Below the pieces are notes generated by a model. The model was not told where the DNA came from and searched no databases. It worked only from the letters and a program-made list of their open reading frames with translations. Shown one piece after another: positions 52,431 through 58,131 of a stretch of 58,131 nucleotides of DNA. The translations under genes were made by a program, and so were the position numbers. The first letter of the stretch is position 1. Every line of letters starts with the position of its first letter. Source of the DNA: a virus; IMG/VR virus record IMGVR_UViG_3300042090_001925, positions 1 to 58,131 of that record; one strand, given 5' to 3'.

Positions 52431-55219
52431 AGCTCGCCCTCATCGTCACTCTCCTGGCCTCGCCCGCCGCGGCGCAGCAGTGCGGCACGCTGACGACCTG
52501 CCCGCCGGTGTCGACGCCGCTCGGCGGGACCGAACTGCTCTACACGGTGCAGGGTGGCGTCTCCAAGAAGATGACGGTGACGCAGCTCGGCGCGGCGATC
52601 GGGCCTGAGGTGTCGTTGGCGCCTGGTCAGTCGAAGATCAACCCGTCGACGCCTGGCGGCGTTCTCTTCGACAACAACGGTGTGCTCGGCGACTCGACGA
52701 CGCTGCCAAGCGGCCTGACCGCGCCTAACTTCACCGTTACGGGCTCATTCACGGCGACGGGGCTTGTCACCAACTCCGACCTTGCCAACTCGACGATCTC
52801 CGGCGTGGCGTTGGGCTCGAACCTCAACGCGCTGACATTCGGCGCACATCTCGCTACTGGCGGCTCTTCCTACAATGGGTCGGCTGGCGTGACGGTCACG
52901 TCGGACGCCACGAGCGCTGGTACTCCCTCGACCATCGTCGCGCGGGACGCGAGCGGAAATTTCGCTGCCGGCAAACCGTCAACGATTGATCTCGGCAACG
53001 CGACCGACCTGCCGGCCTCGGCGATCAACGGAGGGGCTTTTTACACGGGCACGTCGAGCATCAATGCCGACATCACGGCGGTCGGCTCGGCGAAGACGGT
53101 TATCCTCTACAACCTCGCCACGACGCTTTCGGCAAGCCTAACGGTTCCGAGCAATGTCACGCTGCAGTTCCAGCAAGGCGGTTCGATCACGCAGGGCGCG
53201 GCGTACACGCTGGCGATCAACGGCCATATCAGTTCGCCGCTTACGCAGATTTTCTCAGGCTTCTCGCCGGGGCAAATCACCTTCGGCGCCGACTCCGTCG
53301 ATGCGATGTGGGCGGAGTGGTGGGGCGCATCGCCAAGCGCGTCCGGCTCGGTCAACGGCAGCGCGATTCGGTCTGAGATTCAAGCGTGTTTCGGCGGCCC
53401 GCCGGCATGGATCGGCTATGGTGCGTTTACGATTGCAGGTTCAGGAACGCCGAGCGGAACGAATCTTGGCGACATCAACGACAACTCCACGACGAACCCC
53501 TCTCTACTGCCCTGCCACTTCCACGGCATGGGCGCGTGGGGGGTGACGACTCTAAAGAACGACGCCAGCAGTCCGTTCAGCGTCATAGCCGTTTCGGCCG
53601 GGACCGGAGGAACAGCCATCCCGTTTGAATGGGACGGGATGACGATCGATGGTAACGGCGCAAATAATCCTCAACAATCCGTCACCGTCGCCGCGACTGC
53701 ATCGTTCACGACGAGCAGTCCAAACATCACCATGACCACGAACCCTGGAACGGTGTTCGCGGGCATGAACGTCTACGATCTGACAAATAGCCAGCAGATC
53801 GGGACCGTTTCGACTTACGTCGGCGCCGCGCTTGTCCTGACCGCTAACGCCGCGCACGCGTCGAGCGGATCGACGGATTCATTGTCGTTCTCAAATGGCG
53901 ATGGCTTCCAAAACTGCTTCTACGGCCAGAACGTCAACGACCTCAACATCTACAATATCGAGTGCAAAAACGCCGCCTATCACGGCATGCATTTCAATGC
54001 CGTTGGCAATAGCAAAGCGCAATTCTGGTCTCATAACAACTATTCATCAGGTTTTCTGCTTACCGGGAACGTGACGTCCGGCTATTACGGAAACGCTAGT
54101 AAATACTACGCGACAGTATATTCAAATGGCGTTGGTGGCAGCGACGGCAACCACCAATTAGACTGCGCTGATCTCGGCGCATATCTTGCGATTGGGTATG
54201 ATGAATACGTAGAAATCACTTCGTATAATAACATTCAAGCGGTTTCAAGCACATGTCAGGCCGGAACAACGAGCCCTGGCGGTGTAGAAATCTCCCGTCT
54301 ATACGGAAGTGAGATACACGTTATCTCGCAAGGCGACAGAGAAAGCATCGAATTCGATCAATCGACGAACGGAAATCACATATTCGTCACCTCCAGCAAT
54401 GCAGCCGATCAATGCATGCTAGACGTGAATGCGACGTCAAATGCTATTAGCGACAACGTCATTCATGCCAATTGCTACAATTCGCAGAATCACTTTGCAA
54501 CGCTTGGGACCGGATCGAGCGTATTCAAGAATAACTCGTTTCCAGGAATGTCGCTTGTCAACTTGAATGCTGGTTCTCCTTCGGCGGCGCTTGTTGTCGG
54601 GGCTGGATTTGGCAACAACAACTTCGACGGCGGGACAGTCGGCGATGAACATGGTTCGAATAACATCAGCTATTTCGTCAGCGCAAGCAGCGACGCTGGC
54701 AACAACCAGTTCAGGAACATCAACGGCATCGGCAATGCGTTCACGTCCGGAGTGTCGACTGGTCTCGCGGCCAGCGACATTGCTATCGGCAACACAGGGA
54801 CATTAGCGGCTTTAACGCAAAGTTCTGTGCCACTTGGAGCGACAGGGTCAGCCAAAGGCGCGCTGTCAGTCGTCTCTTGCGTCATCCCCGATACAGCCGG
54901 GACCGGCGTGAACTTTTGTGCGTGGCAGGCGGCTTTCAGCGGCAATGTGGCGACTTATTTCGACAGTCTCGTGGTGACGTATCTGAGCACGTGCTCGACG
55001 ACCTACCCAATCGTTGAAATCTATGACGTCACGAAATCGACCGCCGTTGGCGCGACGACCGTTCCCAACACCGGGTCGACCATCACCGGCATCAATGCGA
55101 CAGCGGCGAGCGCCGCCTCGACAGACGAATATGCCTTCCGCGTTACGACAGCGGGCAGCGGTTGTAGCTCAACGCTCGGAACTGAGTTCATCTATTTGGC
55201 TGCGACGGTGCGACAATGA
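52418..55219 (+). CDS. Tailspike-like beta-helix protein with signal-like N-terminus
   Basis: 933 residues from GTG. The N-terminus (LKLALIVTLLASPAAAQQCG) looks like a signal peptide. Residues about 200-750 have the irregular repeats of a right-handed beta helix (KTVILYNLATTLSASLTVPS, TFSNGDGFQNCFYGQNVND-like FSNGDGFQNCFYGQNVND, YHGMHFNAVGNSKAQFWSHN), as in polysaccharide-degrading spikes. A C-terminal domain with several Cys follows. The stretch 53900-54700 is less GC-rich, suggesting domain exchange. Substrate unknown. Confidence 0.7.
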   Translation: MDRLKLALIVTLLASPAAAQQCGTLTTCPPVSTPLGGTELLYTVQGGVSKKMTVTQLGAAIGPEVSLAPGQSKINPSTPGGVLFDNNGVLGDSTTLPSGLTAPNFTVTGSFTATGLVTNSDLANSTISGVALGSNLNALTFGAHLATGGSSYNGSAGVTVTSDATSAGTPSTIVARDASGNFAAGKPSTIDLGNATDLPASAINGGAFYTGTSSINADITAVGSAKTVILYNLATTLSASLTVPSNVTLQFQQGGSITQGAAYTLAINGHISSPLTQIFSGFSPGQITFGADSVDAMWAEWWGASPSASGSVNGSAIRSEIQACFGGPPAWIGYGAFTIAGSGTPSGTNLGDINDNSTTNPSLLPCHFHGMGAWGVTTLKNDASSPFSVIAVSAGTGGTAIPFEWDGMTIDGNGANNPQQSVTVAATASFTTSSPNITMTTNPGTVFAGMNVYDLTNSQQIGTVSTYVGAALVLTANAAHASSGSTDSLSFSNGDGFQNCFYGQNVNDLNIYNIECKNAAYHGMHFNAVGNSKAQFWSHNNYSSGFLLTGNVTSGYYGNASKYYATVYSNGVGGSDGNHQLDCADLGAYLAIGYDEYVEITSYNNIQAVSSTCQAGTTSPGGVEISRLYGSEIHVISQGDRESIEFDQSTNGNHIFVTSSNAADQCMLDVNATSNAISDNVIHANCYNSQNHFATLGTGSSVFKNNSFPGMSLVNLNAGSPSAALVVGAGFGNNNFDGGTVGDEHGSNNISYFVSASSDAGNNQFRNINGIGNAFTSGVSTGLAASDIAIGNTGTLAALTQSSVPLGATGSAKGALSVVSCVIPDTAGTGVNFCAWQAAFSGNVATYFDSLVVTYLSTCSTTYPIVEIYDVTKSTAVGATTVPNTGSTITGINATAASAASTDEYAFRVTTAGSGCSSTLGTEFIYLAATVRQ

Positions 55220-55326
55220 TCGCTGGCTGGCTCTCCGGCCTGGCCGTGCTGCTCCTGTTGGGATGGGGCAGCTATGCGGCGGCGAACTGGAGAGCCGGCC
55301 ACGGCGAGAAGGACGATGACGAATGA
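55216..55326 (+). CDS. Tiny membrane protein of the lysis region
   Basis: 36 residues: a transmembrane segment (GWLSGLAVLLLLGWGSYAAA) with an acidic tail. Overlaps both neighbours by ATGA. May act as a holin- or spanin-type partner of the lysin; not proven. Confidence 0.55.
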   Translation: MIAGWLSGLAVLLLLGWGSYAAANWRAGHGEKDDDE

Positions 55327-55871
55327 CTGCCTCTAATTTCCTCGCTTGCTTCAACGAGACCGAGAGCTTCGAAGGCGGCTACGTCAACGACCCGCATGAC
55401 CCTGGCGGGGCGACGCTCAAGGGCGTTACGCAGGCCGCTTACAATGCGTGGCGCGTCAAACAAGGCTTGCCGGTGCAGGCCGTGCGCGGTGCCAGCGACG
55501 CGGAGATCCAGGCGATCTATCGCGAGCAATATTGGAATCCGGTGCGCGGCGACGATCTCTTCGTCGGGCTCGACCTCGTCATGGTCGACTACGGCTGGGG
55601 TTCTGGGCCGGTAACGGCGATCCGGCATTTGCAGAAGGTGCTTGAGTTCAGCGGTCGTGACATCGATGGCCAGTTCGGGCTTGAGACGCTTGGCGCAGTC
55701 AATACAATCAGCAGTCACTATGCACAGATTAACTTCATCAATCGCCTCTGCGATGACCGGACGACGTTTTTTCGGAGTCTCGCGACGTGGGTCTACTTTG
55801 GCCGCGGCTGGACGGTCCGACTGAATGGAATCCGCGCCAAGGCGCTTGCAATGAACGCTGCGGCAACATAA
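55323..55871 (+). CDS. Endolysin, glycoside hydrolase family 108
   Basis: 182 residues. CFNETESFEGGYVNDPHDPG contains the family's EGGY motif with the catalytic Glu; YREQYWNPVRGDDL and DYGWGSGPVTAIRHLQKVLE follow, the latter part of the peptidoglycan-binding module. It cleaves the cell wall at lysis. No signal peptide, so a holin is needed. Confidence 0.92.
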   Translation: MTASNFLACFNETESFEGGYVNDPHDPGGATLKGVTQAAYNAWRVKQGLPVQAVRGASDAEIQAIYREQYWNPVRGDDLFVGLDLVMVDYGWGSGPVTAIRHLQKVLEFSGRDIDGQFGLETLGAVNTISSHYAQINFINRLCDDRTTFFRSLATWVYFGRGWTVRLNGIRAKALAMNAAAT

Positions 55872-55915
55872 TCCGCGCGCGGCGGGTTCCGCGCAAAACA
55901 GAAGGATGAGCCAAG

Positions 55916-56143
55916 ATGGCATCCGTTGAAAGCACTTCAGACGAACGCATCATCAACAATACGATGCGCCACCAATATCGCGTTCTCAGTGATGCTGAGA
56001 AGGCCAACATGTCGAAGATCAAGGACATGGGGCTCGAATTCCACTCTTTCGTCAGTGGCATCGGCAAGAGCCGTGAGATTTCGCTTGCGCTGATCAAGAT
56101 CGAAGAGGCAGTCATGTGGGCCGTCAAGCACATTACGGCGTGA
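55916..56143 (+). CDS. Acb2/Tad1-hairpin-like anti-defence protein
   Basis: 75 residues. The helical pattern RHQYRVLSDAEKANMSKIKD, then FHSFVSGIGKSREISLALIK and EEAVMWAVKHITA matches the Acb2 family, phage sponges that bind cyclic nucleotides and block CBASS (related Tad1 proteins block Thoeris). The conserved SRE...A..K.EEAVMWAVKHIT end is very characteristic. AAGGATGAG lies upstream. Sits among lysis genes, a usual place for small accessory genes. Function is by family, not shown here. Confidence 0.85.
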   Translation: MASVESTSDERIINNTMRHQYRVLSDAEKANMSKIKDMGLEFHSFVSGIGKSREISLALIKIEEAVMWAVKHITA

Positions 56144-56154
56144 GGAGAACCCAA

Positions 56155-56880
56155 ATGGACCTCTCGAAACTCAATACGGCGAACATCAAAGCCGTCGCGA
56201 ACGTCGTCATCGCCATCGCGGCGCTGTTCCTGTCGGGCGCCATCAGCTTCCCGCCGGGTACGTCCGAGGCGACGCAGCATACGATCCTCGCCTGGGACGG
56301 TTGGATTCTGGCGGTCGTCGCGGCGCTGAACGGCGTCATGCACTTCATGCCGGACTTTACTGTGCCCCCTTCAAAGGAGACCGCCAAGGGCTCCGCCGGC
56401 GTCATCGACGCGCTTCTCATCGGCGCGCTGTTCATTGGCGCGCTGGCGATCGGAGCGCCGTCCGTCGCCCGCGCCGCGAGTGTCCCGGTCACGAAGTCGG
56501 CTCCGACGACGCAGGCCCAGGCGCAGAGCGTGTTGGCGTCGCTCTTCTCGAAGATCCAGACCTTCACCGTGGCGGACCTCCAGGCTGCGCTCGCCGACGC
56601 CAACGCCCAGACGCCACCCGATACGCGCCACGGTCAGTGCTGGGCAGCGCTCATTCCGCTCGCACAATCAAGCGCAGTGAACCCGCTCCCCGCCGGCCTC
56701 GGCGCGGCGCAGGGCATCCAGAAAGTGTTCGACGATGTAGCGCTGTTCGGTTCGACGCAGTCGTTCTGGAAAGACACCGTGGCGACTGCCTGCGCGCTGA
56801 CGGAACTCGATCTCGGGACGGACCTCAACGGACTGCTCGCCAAGGTCGGCGTCGCGGCGATTGTGTTGCCGAAGCTCTGA
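56155..56880 (+). CDS. Membrane protein, probable holin-like
   Basis: 241 residues. Hydrophobic segments at about 12-32, 45-62 and 88-105 (AVANVVIAIAALFLSGAI, WILAVVAALNGVMHF, IDALLIGALFIGALAIG), then a soluble C-terminal domain with Cys residues. The third segment ends VARAAS like a cleavable signal, so the C-terminal domain may be periplasmic. Position between endolysin and other lysis-region genes suggests a holin; unproven. Confidence 0.6.
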   Translation: MDLSKLNTANIKAVANVVIAIAALFLSGAISFPPGTSEATQHTILAWDGWILAVVAALNGVMHFMPDFTVPPSKETAKGSAGVIDALLIGALFIGALAIGAPSVARAASVPVTKSAPTTQAQAQSVLASLFSKIQTFTVADLQAALADANAQTPPDTRHGQCWAALIPLAQSSAVNPLPAGLGAAQGIQKVFDDVALFGSTQSFWKDTVATACALTELDLGTDLNGLLAKVGVAAIVLPKL

Positions 56881-56887
56881 AGCCGCC

Positions 56888-57388
56888 ATGCCCATCACCC
56901 TCCGGTTTGTCTCGTCGAACGATCTCGTCTCGCGGGTGATCCGCGGCGCCGAGCTTGGCTTTCACTATCAACATGTCGAGGCGAAGCTGCCGGACGGGAC
57001 GCTGCTCGGCGCGCACATTAACGGTGGGGTGCTCGCGCGCCCCGCCGGCTACGACACGACTTACGACGAGGACCTGTACGTGGAGGTCCCGTGCTCGAGC
57101 GAGCAGGCCGCGGCGTTCGAGGCGTTCTTGTGGAGCCAGGTCGGTAAGCCCTACGACGTCGTCGCGCTCGCCGAGATGGCTGACGGCGCGCTCACCGGTG
57201 AGGCGCCCGACTGGCCGAATAGCCAGTCGTGGATCTGCAGCGCGCTTCAGACAGCCGCGCTGCTGACGGCTGGAATCATCAAAAGCGCACCGGCGACGGT
57301 GCGCCTGGCGACGCCGCGCGACGTGCTGGTGGCATGCGCGGCGCTGACGTCGATCGGCGAACCCCAACCGCGAATGAAGACGGCTTGA
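56888..57388 (+). CDS. YiiX/NlpC-P60-like cysteine peptidase
   Basis: 166 residues of the permuted papain-like (YiiX/YebB) family: LRFVSSNDLVSRVIR, YQHVEAKLPDGTLLGAH (catalytic His region), and QSWICSALQTAALLTAG (catalytic Cys near 118), with GKPYDVVALAEM between. Usually acts on peptidoglycan peptides or lipid-linked amides. Belongs with the late/lysis genes. Confidence 0.75.
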   Translation: MPITLRFVSSNDLVSRVIRGAELGFHYQHVEAKLPDGTLLGAHINGGVLARPAGYDTTYDEDLYVEVPCSSEQAAAFEAFLWSQVGKPYDVVALAEMADGALTGEAPDWPNSQSWICSALQTAALLTAGIIKSAPATVRLATPRDVLVACAALTSIGEPQPRMKTA

Positions 57389-57412
57389 CGCAAGGGCCAA
57401 GAGGACAGTTCT

Positions 57413-57769
57413 GTGGCGCTAACTGATTTGAAGAGCGTAGCGGAAGACAAGGCCTGGAAAGTCTTTGGCGGGTTTCTCGCCACGGCGGCAGTCGCCTCCG
57501 GGACGATTCTGGGAGCGGCGCTTCTGTCGCAGATCGGATCGCTCCACGACGACATCGCCAAACTCGGAGCCGAGACGGCAAAAGCGGTCGCTCAGCTTTC
57601 GGACCTGTCCGATTCTCACAAGGAGCTGCGAACCGACATCAACCGCTCGCTCTCGCAGCAGCGAGACGACGAGATCAAACAGGCCGAACTTTCGGCGGCG
57701 ATCAGCGCCAACGCGGCGGGGCTCGCACGCGTCGAGGACGAGATCAAGGCGTTAACGCGGAAACCCTAG
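57413..57769 (+). CDS. Membrane-anchored coiled-coil protein, possible spanin-like
   Basis: 118 residues from a GTG. One transmembrane segment (FLATAAVASGTILGAALLSQ) precedes a coiled coil (DLSDSHKELRTDINRSLSQQ, ISANAAGLARVEDEIKALT). The layout suits an inner-membrane spanin. No embedded lipoprotein gene was identified. Last gene of the phage. Confidence 0.55.
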   Translation: MALTDLKSVAEDKAWKVFGGFLATAAVASGTILGAALLSQIGSLHDDIAKLGAETAKAVAQLSDLSDSHKELRTDINRSLSQQRDDEIKQAELSAAISANAAGLARVEDEIKALTRKP

Positions 57770-57979
57770 CGGACACGGTACGGGTCGCCCATCGGCGCGC
57801 TCCTTCTCTGGCACGAGGGCACTGGCGGAGAGCATGGCGCACCAAGCGCACCCAAACGTTATCCAAGGATGTGTCCCTTCATATGTCCTTGGCATTGTCC
57901 TACCTAGTGTAATGATTTTATTGTCATTACGCCGATGCTGGCGTTACAAATGTCCGGTATTATGGCGTCTGCGCCATAA
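57770..57979. other. Non-coding right-end region with dyads
   Basis: No gene is seen. Two inverted repeats stand out: GTAATGA / TCATTAC (57909-57930) and GGTATTATGGCG / CGCCATAATACC (57956-57983, perfect 12 bp, loop TCTG). The sequence is less GC-rich than the phage. It marks the change from phage to flanking DNA. Confidence 0.5.
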
Positions 57980-57983
57980 TACC
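57956..57983. repeat. Perfect 12-bp inverted repeat
   Basis: GGTATTATGGCG, loop TCTG, CGCCATAATACC. It overlaps the start of the DUF6471-like remnant. Could be an element end, a recombination site or a transcript hairpin. Confidence 0.85.
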
Positions 57984-58131
57984 GCAAAGGCCTGCTGAAG
58001 GGTGAGCTGAAACGGCGCAACGTCAGCTATCAGGCCTTGAGCGACGCCCTCAAGGCGGCGGGCATTTTGGAAACGCCAGAGAACATCGCCAACAAGATCA
58101 GCCGTGGCAAATTCACGGCCGTGTTCTTTGT
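57980..58131 (+). pseudogene. DUF6471-like gene lacking its start, running off the window
   Basis: The frame KGLLKGELKRRNVSYQALSD, then AGILETPENIANKISRGKF, matches small DUF6471 proteins from their KGLLK block on. The usual 10-15 N-terminal residues are absent: a stop at 57977-57979 and the hairpin lie there instead, and no ATG, GTG or TTG precedes the conserved part. Host or IS-associated DNA rather than phage. Confidence 0.7.

Noticed and set aside
57766-57792. Reverse-strand MGDPYRVR mini-frame with a GAAGGAG site
   Set aside because: Only eight residues, ends against the last phage gene, and no conserved context; perhaps a remnant start.
57956-57983. Protelomerase (hairpin telomere) site
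   Set aside because: The palindrome has a non-palindromic TCTG centre and no protelomerase gene was found.

Overview
The window holds an almost complete tailed-phage genome (about 178 to 57,770) in which genes are packed tightly, many joined by ATGA, GTGA or TTGA stop/start overlaps. GC content is visibly high, roughly two thirds. A GapR/DUF2312 gene, IS1595-type elements and a DUF6471 fragment point to an alphaproteobacterial host, probably a Rhizobiales-like one; the species cannot be told from the sequence. Terminase, portal, capsid, connector, internal virion proteins and tail spikes are all present, but no tape-measure, sheath or tail-tube gene is recognisable, so a short-tailed (podovirus-like) virion is inferred. 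No tyrosine integrase or CI-type repressor was recognised. One small serine recombinase is present.

Layout. 1-172: an IS1595-type transposase fragment and the cut 3' end of a phage gene. 178-5,900: helicase, DUF2800 nuclease, DUF2815 and a GapR homologue, with a free-standing HNH endonuclease. 5,986-8,218: an IS1595-like element carrying a methyltransferase-like gene, a MazG-like gene and a third internal copy of its end. 8,221-17,779: DNA polymerase A, a two-gene module whose second protein (DUF6745-like) carries about 58 tetrapeptide repeats, Zn-finger proteins, a DNA methyltransferase and a primase-helicase. 17,790-17,990: iterons and inverted repeats that look like a replication origin. 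18,296-20,037: a leftward operon of small accessory genes. 20,450-20,959: non-coding. 20,960-25,157: serine recombinase and a string of small genes, including a capsid-arm paralogue, a broken RNA ligase, an Ntn-hydrolase and a frameshifted DnaJ protein. 25,157-48,069: terminase, a possible small RNA, two tRNA genes, a portal on the opposite strand, scaffold, capsid, connector, a large beta-repeat protein and internal virion proteins. 48,141-55,219: tail fibre/spike genes, three of them with signal peptides. 55,216-57,769: lysis genes plus an Acb2/Tad1-like anti-defence gene. The right edge ends in dyad-rich DNA and a beheaded DUF6471 gene.

How it works together. The left half would replicate the genome (Prim-Pol/helicase, polymerase A, DUF2815, DUF2800 and GapR, several sharing an LFGD-like short motif). 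The right half builds, fills and releases the virion. A repeated palindrome, ATAC(C/T)AT(A/G)GTAT, at 21,630, 28,729, 48,078 and in split form at 32,393, lies near the starts of four transcription units and is a candidate operator for a coordinated set of genes. A second promoter type (TTGAC, 17-bp spacer, CATTCT) drives the leftward operon and a possible small RNA.
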